Assembly (NCBI GenBank): GCA_000508965.1
Contig: BAHV02000011.1
Coordinates: 10,358-74,357, forward strand
DNA length: 64,000 nt
Direction of reading: 5' to 3'
Origin: Dielma sp000508965
GTDB taxonomy: Bacteria; Bacillota_I; Bacilli_A; Erysipelotrichales; Erysipelotrichaceae
The notes beneath the pieces were generated by a model that had not been told where the DNA came from, ran no database searches, and saw only the letters and a list, made by a program, of their open reading frames with translations. Position 1 is the first letter of the stretch; each line of letters opens with the position of its first letter. Shown here piece by piece: positions 49,776 through 58,798 of this stretch. The position numbers and the translations under genes were made by a program.

Positions 49776-50882
49776 ATGCCTGAATTATTGAAAGACAAAT
49801 ATTATAATTTTGATTCGATTCATGAATTAGCCTTCCGCATTAAGGCAATATATCCTTCATTTCAGGATAGTGATTTTATAAGTGACATTATGGATGAAGC
49901 ATGGGAGGCGCTTTCACTGAAAGGCCGTATGCGCCATATCACTATAAATCTAGGCAAATATTTGCCCTCTGATTATGAACAGGCACTGGCCATCCTTGAT
50001 CAGGTAATTGCGGGATATCCAGCAGGTCATAATGATCTTTCATTCATTTACTTTCCGGATTTTGTTGAAGTCTATGGACAGGACGAGTGTAATTGGGATA
50101 TGTCAATGGCTGCATTAGAGAGATATACTCAATGTTCAACTGCTGAATTTGCCGTGAGAGAGTTCATTAAAAAGCATGAAGAACGCATGATGGCACAAAT
50201 GTTTTTATGGGCGAAACACAGCAATGAGCATGTCCGGCGGCTTGCCAGTGAAGGATGCCGTCCTGCGCTGCCGTGGGGCCAAGCGTTGATTAGATTTAAA
50301 AAAGATCCAACCTTGGTGCTTACTGTTTTAGAGCAATTGAAAGCTGATCCTTCACTATATGTTCGCAAAAGCGTGGCCAATAATCTGAATGATATATCCA
50401 AAACGCATCCAGATCTTGTTGCGCAAATTGCAAGTGAATGGTATGGAAAAAATAAGTATACGGACTGGGTCGTAAAACATGGCTGCCGTACGCTTTTAAA
50501 AAAGGGCAACAACTGTGTGCTTGGGATTTTTGGGATTGCAGATGCAAAACATGTCACTGTTTGTGATTTTGCCCTGCAAGCTGAATCTGTTTCTATTGGA
50601 GAAGGTATGACTTTTTCCTTTAAAGTCAAGGCGAAAAAAGCAGCTAAGGTGCGGCTGGAATATGGTATTCATTATGTGAAAGCAAATGGTACGCAAAATC
50701 TTAAAATATTTAAAATCGCTGAAACTTCATTTGTGGCAAATCAAGAAAAGACATATATAAAAACACATTCTTTTGCAGACTTAAGCACAAGAAAACATTA
50801 CCCTGGCAAGCATTCTCTTATCCTTATTATTAATGGCACAGAACAAGGTAAACTTAGTTTTGAAGCAGTGGCTGCTAAATGA
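49776..50882 (+). CDS. AlkC-like DNA alkylation repair glycosylase
   Basis: 368 residues. The N-terminal about 260 residues are HEAT-like helical repeats of the AlkC/AlkD superfamily, with R-M-R-H-I-T-x-x-L-x-x-Y-L-P-S-D-Y, H-V-R-R-L-A-S-E-G-C-R-P-A-L-P-W and V-R-K-S-V-A-N-N-L-N-D-I-S-K. The C-terminal about 100 residues are beta-rich (F-S-F-K-V-K-A-K-K-A-A-K-V-R-L-E-Y-G-I) and fit the Ig-like domain known from the AlkC-alpha subgroup. Such enzymes remove N3-alkyladenines without base flipping. ATG 49776 follows AAAGGAGGG. Confidence 0.88.
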   Translation: MPELLKDKYYNFDSIHELAFRIKAIYPSFQDSDFISDIMDEAWEALSLKGRMRHITINLGKYLPSDYEQALAILDQVIAGYPAGHNDLSFIYFPDFVEVYGQDECNWDMSMAALERYTQCSTAEFAVREFIKKHEERMMAQMFLWAKHSNEHVRRLASEGCRPALPWGQALIRFKKDPTLVLTVLEQLKADPSLYVRKSVANNLNDISKTHPDLVAQIASEWYGKNKYTDWVVKHGCRTLLKKGNNCVLGIFGIADAKHVTVCDFALQAESVSIGEGMTFSFKVKAKKAAKVRLEYGIHYVKANGTQNLKIFKIAETSFVANQEKTYIKTHSFADLSTRKHYPGKHSLILIINGTEQGKLSFEAVAAK

Positions 50883-50988
50883 TCTATTGGGCCGCAGATT
50901 TCCAATGGGTTACTAATTGTTTTTGATTGAATTTAGTTTTTACTAAATCTTACTTACTAAAAGGATTCGCCGAATTTTTAAATTAAAA

Positions 50989-51021
50989 AACTTGCAAATT
51001 ATCAATCTGCAAGTTATTTTT
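50989..51021. terminator. Bidirectional terminator between alkC-like gene and tRNA-Thr
   Basis: AACTTGCA (50989-50996) pairs with TGCAAGTT (51008-51015) with A/T-rich flanks on both sides, serving the plus-strand gene and the minus-strand tRNA. Confidence 0.8.
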
Positions 51022-51024
51022 ATA

Positions 51025-51100
51025 TGGTGCCGACTAGAGGAATCGAACCTCCGACCTACTCATTACGAATGAGTTGCTCTACCGACTGAGCTAAGTCGGC
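51025..51100 (-). tRNA. tRNA-Thr (anticodon CGT)
   Basis: 76-nt cloverleaf on the minus strand with acceptor GCCGACT/AGTCGGC, encoded CCA and anticodon loop TTCGTAA (CGT). Second Thr tRNA in the window. Confidence 0.97.
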
Positions 51101-51122
51101 GTACTTGAAATTACGCCCTTAT

Positions 51123-51150
51123 ATTATAGCGCGATTTTGTTAATTTTCAA
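51123..51150 (-). promoter_or_regulatory. tRNA-Thr promoter
   Basis: On the minus strand TTGAAA (51150-51145), 16-bp spacer, TATAAT (51128-51123). Confidence 0.8.
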
Positions 51151-51188
51151 GTATAATTTTTAAAAAGCTGAATCACATTAAAAAGTCT

Positions 51189-51359
51189 TTATTTTTCACT
51201 CTTAATAATACGCACCAAGGTAATCAGGTTTATAATCACTGCCAGCAGCCCTAATAGTTTCGTCAGCATACCAAGCATCGAGGTTCCGCTTGTAAAGATT
51301 GCCAGCAGGGCAACTACATTGGTTATATTGATGACTAATTTGCGTTGTTTATTTGACAT
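51189..51359 (-). CDS. 56-residue two-helix membrane protein
   Basis: Small frame with a good AAAGGAG site 8 bases before ATG, starting 4 bases after the stop of the glycoside hydrolase-like gene on the same strand, hence surely in its transcript. The start S-N-K-Q-R-K is basic; two hydrophobic helices (about 9-22 and 28-49) are followed by R-I-I-K-S-E-K. I recognise no family. It may be a small transporter subunit or membrane accessory protein, which is a guess. Confidence 0.7.
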   Translation of the reverse strand: MSNKQRKLVINITNVVALLAIFTSGTSMLGMLTKLLGLLAVIINLITLVRIIKSEK

Positions 51360-51363
51360 GGGC

Positions 51364-53214
51364 TCAGCTCCTTTCTATTTTATAGCTCTGGGTATTAAAG
51401 TCTACAATAACTCTGGTACCGTCTGCGAACAGTGTTTCCTGCTGTTTCCAATCATTATTAATAAAATGATGGGATACCATTTCTTCTTTTGCGACTGTTT
51501 CCTGAATTTCAAGCACTTGTTTGCAGCGCTGCCAAGCCGTTGCTAAATCTTTTGGCTGATCAGTATCGAACACACCGTCGGTATTCGGATAGGCGCCCTC
51601 TTTCTCGAGATAAGCACCACCGCCATTCAGCAGGGCATAAAGCATATAATCTTCCTGACCTGGGTGCTGATCCATCGGCCATGGCAAAAGCAGACAGTCA
51701 TGATAGACAAGATTAAACAGGGGAACCGGATAGCCATTGCGCGGTGTGTCATAGGGTTTCAGCATGAAGTCATAAGGGCCGTAATGCGCAAACACTAATT
51801 CACGCATTGCCCAATCGCTGCATTCCTCTGAGCTTGGCAATATTTTCATGCTATTCAGTATTGAAAAGCATTCCCGACGATATTCAAAACATTCCTTGCG
51901 GTTCATCATATGCTCAGGATTGAAACATTCATCGCCTTCATTGCATGTAAACACATCCAGATAACTGGCTTCAAGGTGAATGCCGTGCTTTAATAATTCC
52001 GTAAAATTACGTTTTACATACATGGCTGCCTGAGAAGCGCATAAAAGGCTCTGACGGCCGCCAGCCCAGCGGGCCATATCAAAGATCGATCCATCTTCAT
52101 TCATGCAGGCATTTGCAGGATCAAAGCTCTCCGCATTAAAATAATAATCGCGATATTGATCATGAAGACCCAGCATATAATTATATGTCTGCATCGTATC
52201 GGAAAGCTTTTTTAATCCATTCCAGCCGCCAGCCTGAACGCAGGGAGGAAGAATATCGGGATGTCGATTGTCATAACCCGGTTCAGCCCAGCCGTCAAGA
52301 TGCAGATAAAGCTTTTTAATGCCCATTTCATAATATTGTTTTATTTCTTCTGTTCTGGTATCAAAAGATGTCAGATGATCATTATGTTCAGGATACTCAG
52401 GGTCATAAAACAGTGAATCCGGTTCAATATGTGATTTGATTCCTTTATGCACAAAAGCAGAACCAATCAATTGATCAACAAGTGGATTGCGGGCGGCTTT
52501 TTCACGTAGGCTTGTAAACAGACCGCTTTCTTTTACATGCTGACGATAGAGCTTGCATAATTCATTATAGTCACAGTTGGCCCGTAATGAATAACGCATC
52601 CGGCGCCGGCAGCGCATTTTGCCTAAAGAGGGGAGCCAGCGAATGCTGATGTTGGTATAAGGCCCATTTGCGGGGTGATCAATCTGGTAGGCAGCATCGG
52701 CAGGATCTAAGCATTCTGCAAGATAACCAGCGTGTTGATTCACTTGCGCAAACCAAGGCATATAAGCCGCACTGCTGCCTAACTGCCCATCAAAATGCAA
52801 TTGATTCACCGTATGCGGCCAATTATTAGGAATCAGCGTTCCCTGCATCTGATTAATTAATGTATAGCTTTTAGCATTGCCATCATCAAAACGAACCGGC
52901 ATTGGCCAGTAAACCGCACTTGGCTTAAGCTTATCTTCAGTTAATGGCAGCCATTCAAAATAAATATCCTGAGTGCTGTCTTCAACCCAAACAAGGACTT
53001 CACATGCGTCTTCACCGCCATCAAAACCCTTATAAACCGTTTTAAACCCTGAACCTAAACCATGATTAAATTCAGTCGTTATAATTTCCTGTGCTTTGCT
53101 GAACCAAAACTTTTGCTCATTGCACAGATAATAACCATCATTCATCATTTCAAACCAAAGAACATTGTCATTATATAAACGAATTGTTTGATCTGCTTTT
53201 ATTTTTATCTTCAT
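51364..53214 (-). CDS. Glycoside hydrolase-like protein (DUF5696/GH101-GH129-like layout)
   Basis: 616 residues, no signal peptide, so probably cytosolic. The first about 230 residues are beta-rich (W-F-E-M-M-N-D-G-Y-Y-L). The middle reads as a TIM barrel: I-K-K-L-Y-L-H-L-D-G-W-A (about 311-322), L-G-L-H-D-Q-Y-R-D-Y-Y, then L-E-A-S-Y-L-D-V-F-T-C-N-E-G-D-E-C-F-N-P (about 421-438), where the D-V-F Asp and nearby Glu are candidates for catalysis. A short beta C-domain follows. Exact family and substrate cannot be settled by eye; alpha-galactosidase or alpha-N-acetylgalactosaminidase-type activity is possible. Confidence 0.7.
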   Translation of the reverse strand: MKIKIKADQTIRLYNDNVLWFEMMNDGYYLCNEQKFWFSKAQEIITTEFNHGLGSGFKTVYKGFDGGEDACEVLVWVEDSTQDIYFEWLPLTEDKLKPSAVYWPMPVRFDDGNAKSYTLINQMQGTLIPNNWPHTVNQLHFDGQLGSSAAYMPWFAQVNQHAGYLAECLDPADAAYQIDHPANGPYTNISIRWLPSLGKMRCRRRMRYSLRANCDYNELCKLYRQHVKESGLFTSLREKAARNPLVDQLIGSAFVHKGIKSHIEPDSLFYDPEYPEHNDHLTSFDTRTEEIKQYYEMGIKKLYLHLDGWAEPGYDNRHPDILPPCVQAGGWNGLKKLSDTMQTYNYMLGLHDQYRDYYFNAESFDPANACMNEDGSIFDMARWAGGRQSLLCASQAAMYVKRNFTELLKHGIHLEASYLDVFTCNEGDECFNPEHMMNRKECFEYRRECFSILNSMKILPSSEECSDWAMRELVFAHYGPYDFMLKPYDTPRNGYPVPLFNLVYHDCLLLPWPMDQHPGQEDYMLYALLNGGGAYLEKEGAYPNTDGVFDTDQPKDLATAWQRCKQVLEIQETVAKEEMVSHHFINNDWKQQETLFADGTRVIVDFNTQSYKIERS

Positions 53215-53272
53215 AAGTACCTCTATTTTGTTAAACAGCTTTATTTTATCATAGCTAATTCACACATGAAAG

Positions 53273-53300
53273 TTGAAATGTTTATGAATTAAGTTATAAT
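53273..53300 (+). promoter_or_regulatory. Promoter of the second HAD gene
   Basis: TTGAAA (53273-53278), 16-bp spacer, TATAAT (53295-53300), 17 bases before the ATG. Confidence 0.75.
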
Positions 53301-53317
53301 GGTTCTGAGGTACACAT

Positions 53318-54208
53318 ATGATAAAATGGATCGTTATGGATATGGATGGCACATTGCTGAATGATGAAAACAGGATCGATGAGCAAACCAAACAAATATT
53401 AATTAAACAAGAAGAAAAAGGGGTGCGTCTGCTGCTTGCCAGCGGCCGCAATTACCGCAAGCTGATGGATTATGCAACTCAGTTGAAAATGGATGTTTAT
53501 CAGGGAATGCTGATAGAAGCAAATGGTTTGGCAGTCTATAACTGCATGACACATGCGAGACAGAAGAAAGCCGAGCTGATTAAGCAGGATATCGAACGGG
53601 TCTTCAAGCTGGCACAAGCATATGATTTAGAGCTGATTGCTTCTTTGGATGATGGCTTATATGATTATTTTTCTGAAAGTATCCGCCAATCTAAAATAGC
53701 TTATCGTATTGAAAACAACTTTCCTGAGGATTTTCCTTTGACCGGCGGTCATCGTGATTGGATCAGTGATAATCGAAGCGGCTATCCCAATCAGTTTTTT
53801 GCTGAGCAGCTTGAAGCTTTTCCGGATGCTTGCAATAAACTGTGTCTGACACATTTTCCGACGCGGATCAGTGAAGTCTTTGAAGCTTTAAAGGAAGCCT
53901 TAAACGATGAATATGAAATCGTGCGGACATCCCCTAGATGGGTTGAAATATCACCAAAGGGAATCAGCAAGGGAAATGCGCTGACAGCGTTAATGAGTGC
54001 CAATCATATTGAAAAGGATGAAGTTTTAGTATTTGGTGACGGGGAAAATGACTGCTCAATGTTTGCCTGTGCCGGTACTGCCATTGCGATGGGCAATGCG
54101 ATGGATATAGTCAAACAGGCAGCCCATGGTATTACCTTAGATAACAATCATAACGGAATTGCCTATGCCATTGAAAATTTAGAGCAAATTACGAGTAAGC
54201 ATGAATAA
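53318..54208 (+). CDS. Cof-type HAD-IIB phosphatase (paralogue)
   Basis: 296-residue HAD phosphatase with motif I M-D-M-D-G-T-L-L (7-14), motif II L-A-S-G-R-N, cap type C2B, and K-G-x-x-L...F-G-D-G-E-N-D-C-S-M as motifs III/IV. It is closely similar to the protein at 43902 across its length, including I-A-M-G-N-A-M, which shows a duplicated family. Substrate unknown. Confidence 0.92.
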   Translation: MIKWIVMDMDGTLLNDENRIDEQTKQILIKQEEKGVRLLLASGRNYRKLMDYATQLKMDVYQGMLIEANGLAVYNCMTHARQKKAELIKQDIERVFKLAQAYDLELIASLDDGLYDYFSESIRQSKIAYRIENNFPEDFPLTGGHRDWISDNRSGYPNQFFAEQLEAFPDACNKLCLTHFPTRISEVFEALKEALNDEYEIVRTSPRWVEISPKGISKGNALTALMSANHIEKDEVLVFGDGENDCSMFACAGTAIAMGNAMDIVKQAAHGITLDNNHNGIAYAIENLEQITSKHE

Positions 54209-54212
54209 TAGA

Positions 54213-54221
54213 TGGTATAAT
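54213..54221 (+). promoter_or_regulatory. trxA promoter (extended -10)
   Basis: TGG-TATAAT 28 bases before the trxA ATG; -35 not clear. Confidence 0.6.
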
Positions 54222-54249
54222 ACAAACAACAAACAGGAGGTATTTACTT

Positions 54250-54558
54250 ATGAAAATTACAAACACAGCAGAATTTGATGCAATCAAAGACAATGGCGTA
54301 GTATTAGTTGATTTCTATGCAGACTGGTGCGGACCATGCAAAATGATTTCTCCGATTCTCGAAGAATTAGCTAAAGAATATGAAGGAAAGGCTACGATCG
54401 TTAAGGTCAATGTTGATGAAAATGGCGATATTGCCGGCCGTTACGGTGTAATGTCAATTCCTAATTTGGTATTATTTAAAAATGGTGATGTAGTCAAACA
54501 AGTGGTTGGCTTCCAGCCGAAGAATCAGCTTCAGGCATTATTAAATTCTGCTATCTAA
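54250..54558 (+). CDS. trxA: Thioredoxin
   Basis: 102-residue classical thioredoxin for cytosolic disulfide reduction, with D-F-Y-A-D-W-C-G-P-C-K-M (active site at about 28-31) and the cis-Pro loop M-S-I-P-N (about 72-76). RBS CAGGAGG. Confidence 0.97.
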   Translation: MKITNTAEFDAIKDNGVVLVDFYADWCGPCKMISPILEELAKEYEGKATIVKVNVDENGDIAGRYGVMSIPNLVLFKNGDVVKQVVGFQPKNQLQALLNSAI

Positions 54559-54584
54559 CATCCAATCAAGGATGTTTTTTTTAT
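54557..54584 (+). terminator. Terminator of trxA
   Basis: AACATCC (54557-54563) pairs with GGATGTT (54570-54576), then more T. Confidence 0.9.
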
Positions 54585-54697
54585 TTTAGCAATTTAAAAA
54601 TGTTCTATTTTAAAACAATTATCAAAAATCTGCTATTTTGTGTAAGAAATTTTTAAGATTAATGTGACAGAAATGGCATTTTCCCTTCATTAAATTA

Positions 54698-54706
54698 TGA
54701 TATAAT
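54698..54706 (+). promoter_or_regulatory. Promoter of the MacB-like operon
   Basis: TGA-TATAAT, an extended -10 box 36 bases before the ATPase gene; the -35 position is poor. Confidence 0.6.
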
Positions 54707-54742
54707 GGGTTTGCATATAGAGTAAAAAAGGAGAGAAAGCCA

Positions 54743-55525
54743 ATGTCTTTGATAGAGGTAAGGGATCTCCGTAAAGTTTACCATGTAGATACGGAGCGAA
54801 TTGTTGCTTTAAACCGTATCAATCTCAAAATTGAAAAGGGAGAAATATGTTGTGTGCTGGGAACTTCTGGTTCCGGTAAATCAACACTGTTGAATATTAT
54901 GGCAGGTCTGGAAAAACCGTCATTAGGAAGTGTTTTTATTGACGGCGTTGATATTTGCCAGTTAAGTGAGAAAAAACTGGCTGCTTTCCGGCAGAAAAAT
55001 ATCGGCTTTGTATTCCAGTCATACAATCTGATGTCAACACAAACAGCGATTGAAAATGTCGCAATGCCCTTGATGTTTAGAGGCATGAGTAAAAAGAAGC
55101 GGAATCACTATGCGATAGAGATGCTGAAAGCGGTAAAACTGGACGGACGTATGGGGCATAAGCCTTCACAGATGTCCGGCGGTCAGCAGCAGCGTGTAGG
55201 TATAGCCAGAGCGTTCGTTGCCCGGCCTAAAATTGTTTATGCGGATGAACCGACAGGAAATCTGGATAGTCATACAACCATTGAGGTTATGGAAATCATG
55301 ATCGATATGGCAAGGCGATATAAGGAAACCCTGATTATTGTTACCCATGATCAGGAAATTGCGTCTTATGCAGATCGAATCATTTATTTACTTGATGGAA
55401 ATATAAAGTCGGATAAGCCGAATGAATCGATCATGAAGACTAAAAGAGAGAAAAATCCCGAAACTGCAAAACAGGTTAAGGATCAGAAAAAGAATGAAGA
55501 GGGAAAAAGCAATGAGGAAAAATAA
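54743..55525 (+). CDS. ABC transporter ATPase, MacB/LolD type
   Basis: 260 residues. Walker A G-T-S-G-S-G-K-S-T (38-46), Q-loop F-Q-S-Y-N-L, signature M-S-G-G-Q-Q-Q-R-V-G (about 143-152) and Walker B I-V-Y-A-D-E-P-T-G-N-L-D place it in the LolD/MacB (type VII) class. A charged Lys/Glu tail of about 35 residues follows the core domain. It is the first gene of a unit with an exported anchored protein and an FtsX-type permease, so it likely powers a mechanotransmission-type system rather than uptake. Confidence 0.93.
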   Translation: MSLIEVRDLRKVYHVDTERIVALNRINLKIEKGEICCVLGTSGSGKSTLLNIMAGLEKPSLGSVFIDGVDICQLSEKKLAAFRQKNIGFVFQSYNLMSTQTAIENVAMPLMFRGMSKKKRNHYAIEMLKAVKLDGRMGHKPSQMSGGQQQRVGIARAFVARPKIVYADEPTGNLDSHTTIEVMEIMIDMARRYKETLIIVTHDQEIASYADRIIYLLDGNIKSDKPNESIMKTKREKNPETAKQVKDQKKNEEGKSNEEK

Positions 55526-57389
55526 AGTTCTATTAAAGAGTGCTGCGGCGATGCTGTCCTTGATGATGATGGGAAGTGTATTGCCGGGAATGAGTGTGAA
55601 GGCGGCTGATACAGATGATAAAAAAGCTTGTGAAGAAAAGGGCATTGAGTATACATGGTCGGATACTGATAAAATATGTATAAAAAGAGAAACAGTAGAA
55701 GTGCCTTCTGATCCTGAGCCAGACACGCCAATTTACGGCAACATCTTTAAATTATATCCAGGCTATGATACGCCGACGATCAATGCCGGTGAATCCAAGG
55801 TAATTGAATTTCCAATTGTCTATGCGACTAAGAAGACAGCTACCAACTATGAACAGGCACAGATCACCTTACCTGACGGGCTGTATTTTTATGAAGCAAA
55901 TGACATTCAGTCTTTCGATGTGAAAACACAAAAGGACGATAAGCGCTTTGAAGGAAAAGTGGCGATCTTAAAGGCCAGTATTTCCGCAAGCTCCGATGCG
56001 AAAAGCGGTACGGTTACCGTTCCGATTAAAATTACTTATAAATATTCTGGTAATTCTAATCCGATAACTGAAACGGTCAATGCCTATATTAAAATCAATG
56101 GCACTGACAGCAATCCTGCCAATCGTTTGAAAATCACAAATTACAGTTTTGACCGTCAGAATATCAAAGCCGGTGAAGCCTTTAATTTAACTGTAGAATT
56201 AAATAATCCATCAAACGGCGCGGTTAAGAATGTCAATGTAAATATCGGCAATTTAACCACGGAAACGATTATGATGAACAATGCAATCGATACGATGTAT
56301 CTGCCTGAATTACCTGCTAATTCAACAAAGACATTAACCTTCCCGATGATTGCCAGCAAGAATATCGATAAAAATTCACAGATGCTTGAGCTTACGGTGA
56401 CCGCTGATGGAATTGATACACCGCTCACTTCTAAAATTTTCGCCTTTATATCTAAATCTAGTGACGGTTCAGAAGCAGCTTTAAACGGAAAACCAAAAAT
56501 TGTCATTGACAGCTATGACTACGGAGGTACAGCTGTAACCGGCGGTCAGCCATTTGATTTATCAATGGTATTCAGAAATACAAGCAGCAATATAACGATT
56601 GAGAATTTAAAAATGACAATCCAAAGTGTTGCCGATGAAAAGACCGGCGGTGCATTTACACCGACAAGCTCCAGTAATTCATTCTTTGTGAAGAGTATTG
56701 CTCCAAATGGTTCGATTGGTCAAAATATCAATCTAATGCCTAAAGCAGATGCTGATCCAAAATCATATGGTCTTGAGATCCGCTTTGAATTTGAATATGT
56801 TGTGAAGGGGGAATTGCAGGAAGGCAGTTCAACTGAACAGATTTCTATTCCTTTAAAACAGTCGGATCGCTTTGAAGTAAATGAAGTTGATTTATGGGGT
56901 CCGATGTATGTGGGTATGGAAAGCAGTGTGAATGTATCATATGTGAATAAAGGTAAATCAACCATCAACAATCTTGAAATATCTATTGAAGGTGAAAATT
57001 TGACTGCCATGGAGTCCAAAACGTATGTTGGCAATGTAGAATCCGGAAATAGTGATTATTATTCAGTAAATGTAATGGCTAATGAAGAAGGACCGGTAAA
57101 AGGGAAAATTGTTTTCTCTTATGAGGATGCGAACGGTCAGACTGTAATCGTTGAAAAAGAATTCAGCAGTGATGCAATCGCAATGAATTATGAGCCTGAT
57201 CCAGGTATCGATACGCCGACGCCTCAGGAACCGGAAGGAATGCCGATGTGGGGAAAAATTCTGATTGGTGTTATCGTGGTTGGCGGTATTGCTGCTGTTG
57301 CCTTTGTTGTTATTAAAAAGAAGAAAGCCGCAAAATCAAAAATTCAAGAAGCTGAATCTTATGATGATTTCCCAGAAGATGGTGAATAA
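55512..57389 (+). CDS. Membrane-anchored surface protein of the MacB-like system
   Basis: 625 residues. Signal peptide (about 1-30, cleavage after V-K-A), then a short segment with two Cys, a set of beta-sandwich domains resembling COG1361/NEW3-type repeats (phrases such as F-N-L-T-V-E-L-N-N-P-S-N and V-S-Y-V-N-K-G-K-S-T-I-N-N-L-E-I recur about every 130 residues), and a C-terminal transmembrane helix (about 577-597) with a Lys-rich cytosolic tail. ATG 55512 follows GAGGG and overlaps the ATPase gene by 14 bases; ATG 55494 is the alternative. Takes the place of the periplasmic adaptor MacA. Confidence 0.88.
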   Translation: MRKNKVLLKSAAAMLSLMMMGSVLPGMSVKAADTDDKKACEEKGIEYTWSDTDKICIKRETVEVPSDPEPDTPIYGNIFKLYPGYDTPTINAGESKVIEFPIVYATKKTATNYEQAQITLPDGLYFYEANDIQSFDVKTQKDDKRFEGKVAILKASISASSDAKSGTVTVPIKITYKYSGNSNPITETVNAYIKINGTDSNPANRLKITNYSFDRQNIKAGEAFNLTVELNNPSNGAVKNVNVNIGNLTTETIMMNNAIDTMYLPELPANSTKTLTFPMIASKNIDKNSQMLELTVTADGIDTPLTSKIFAFISKSSDGSEAALNGKPKIVIDSYDYGGTAVTGGQPFDLSMVFRNTSSNITIENLKMTIQSVADEKTGGAFTPTSSSNSFFVKSIAPNGSIGQNINLMPKADADPKSYGLEIRFEFEYVVKGELQEGSSTEQISIPLKQSDRFEVNEVDLWGPMYVGMESSVNVSYVNKGKSTINNLEISIEGENLTAMESKTYVGNVESGNSDYYSVNVMANEEGPVKGKIVFSYEDANGQTVIVEKEFSSDAIAMNYEPDPGIDTPTPQEPEGMPMWGKILIGVIVVGGIAAVAFVVIKKKKAAKSKIQEAESYDDFPEDGE

Positions 57390-57391
57390 TT

Positions 57392-58720
57392 ATGAGTATT
57401 AAGGATAAGATTATCATGTGTTTTTCTAATCTTTATAAAAGAAAGGTTAGAACTTTACTGACGACCGTAGGTGTTGTTGTAGGAACATGTGCAATCATTA
57501 TCACTGTATCGCTGGGGGTCGGTATGCAGAAGGCTCAGGAGGAAGCATTGTCACAGATGGGTGATTTGACAATCATTAATGTCAATGCTTATGGTATTTC
57601 GCCAGATATCGATCCACTGGATGATAAAAAACTGGAAGAATTTCGTGAGCTTGATCATGTAGTTGCGTTAACTCCTGCTTATCAATTAAGCGTTTGGGGA
57701 GGCATCAGCATTACAAGTGGTAAATATGCTTATGACAGTATGATCTATGGTGTTTCTTTAAAAGATCTGGAGGCTTTAGGCTATCAGCTTTCTGATGGCT
57801 CATTTCCCGGTGAGGAAGGGGCTAAAGAGGGTACGGTTTACTTCAGTGAGTCGTCAGCTTATGATTTTTATAACACAAAGAAATCAAGCAATAATCGTGT
57901 CTATGAAGGAACCGGCAAGGATCCTTATGTCGATGTGAAAAATGATAAAATGAAGTTTGTTATTAAAGATACGAATGATAAAAAGAAACCGAAGGAGCAT
58001 GATGTTGTTTACGGCGGAACCTTGGTAGCAGACTGGAGTAAAAATCCTTCTTCTGGCTGGGCAATATTTGTTGATGTTGATTTCCTTAAAAAAATGGAAT
58101 CTGAATACAACAAATTAAACAATATTCAAGTGAATAAGGATGCTAAAAAGAGTTATGACAGTGTGACAGTCAAGGTTGATGATATGAATAATGTTGCGGC
58201 TGTCGAAGAAATGATTCAAAGCATGGGCTATACAACAAATTCTATGGAAACAATTCGTAAACCGATGCAGGAAAAGGCACAGAAGGATCAGCTGATGCTG
58301 GGTTCGTTAGGTGCTATCTCTTTACTGGTTGCAGCTTTAGGGATTATGAATACGATGATGATGTCCATTTATGAACGTACACGGGAGATTGGCGTTATGA
58401 AGGTGTTGGGCTGTTTCATCAGTGACATCCGCACAGTCTTCTTAATGGAAGCCGGAACGATTGGCTTCTTAGGCGGATTGCTGGGTGTCGGTGTCAGCTA
58501 TGGCGTATCTTATTTGATCAATACCTTTGGCGGCGGCGGTGCAGCGACGGATAATATCTATGGTGCTTTACAGGGCGGAATAGGTTCTACCTCCATCATA
58601 CCTTGGTGGCTGGTTGCCGGAGCATTATTGTTTTCTACACTAGTAGGGCTGATTTCAGGTATTTATCCTGCCAATCGTGCGGTAAGTATTTCAGCATTAT
58701 CTGCAATTAAACAGGACTAA
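57392..58720 (+). CDS. ABC permease, MacB/FtsX type
   Basis: 442 residues. First helix about 18-38 preceded by R-K-V-R-T-L-L-T (family start), a large extracytoplasmic MacB_PCD-like domain (about 45-295), then three helices in the FtsX domain with G-I-M-N-T-M-M-M-S-I-Y-E-R-T-R-E-I-G-V-M-K and a final P-A-N-R-A-x-x-I-x-A-L. It begins two bases after the surface-protein stop. The unit ends in a terminator. Confidence 0.93.
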   Translation: MSIKDKIIMCFSNLYKRKVRTLLTTVGVVVGTCAIIITVSLGVGMQKAQEEALSQMGDLTIINVNAYGISPDIDPLDDKKLEEFRELDHVVALTPAYQLSVWGGISITSGKYAYDSMIYGVSLKDLEALGYQLSDGSFPGEEGAKEGTVYFSESSAYDFYNTKKSSNNRVYEGTGKDPYVDVKNDKMKFVIKDTNDKKKPKEHDVVYGGTLVADWSKNPSSGWAIFVDVDFLKKMESEYNKLNNIQVNKDAKKSYDSVTVKVDDMNNVAAVEEMIQSMGYTTNSMETIRKPMQEKAQKDQLMLGSLGAISLLVAALGIMNTMMMSIYERTREIGVMKVLGCFISDIRTVFLMEAGTIGFLGGLLGVGVSYGVSYLINTFGGGGAATDNIYGALQGGIGSTSIIPWWLVAGALLFSTLVGLISGIYPANRAVSISALSAIKQD

Positions 58721-58724
58721 ACAG

Positions 58725-58749
58725 AAGACTGCTTCGGCAGTCTTTTTTC
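58725..58749 (+). terminator. Terminator of the MacB-like operon
   Basis: AGACTGC (58726-58732), TTCG loop, GCAGTCT (58737-58743), T run. Confidence 0.93.
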
Positions 58750-58760
58750 TTTGTCTGAAA

Positions 58761-58793
58761 TTTTTGTTTAATAAATAAAACTTTTTGTTTAAT
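58761..58793 (+). repeat. Two direct repeats upstream of the pot operon promoter
   Basis: TTTTTGTTTAAT occurs at 58761-58772 and 58782-58793, exactly 21 bp apart (two helical turns), ending 5 bp before the -35. A third copy of the core TTTTTGTTTA is found inverted at 58867-58876, next to the regulator's ribosome site. Likely operator for the XRE/cupin regulator; inference. Confidence 0.6.
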
Positions 58794-58798
58794 TAGTA

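Noticed and set aside
50129..50629. 166-codon minus-strand open frame
   Set aside because: Antisense to the AlkC-like gene and of odd Cys/Ser-rich composition; shadow frame.
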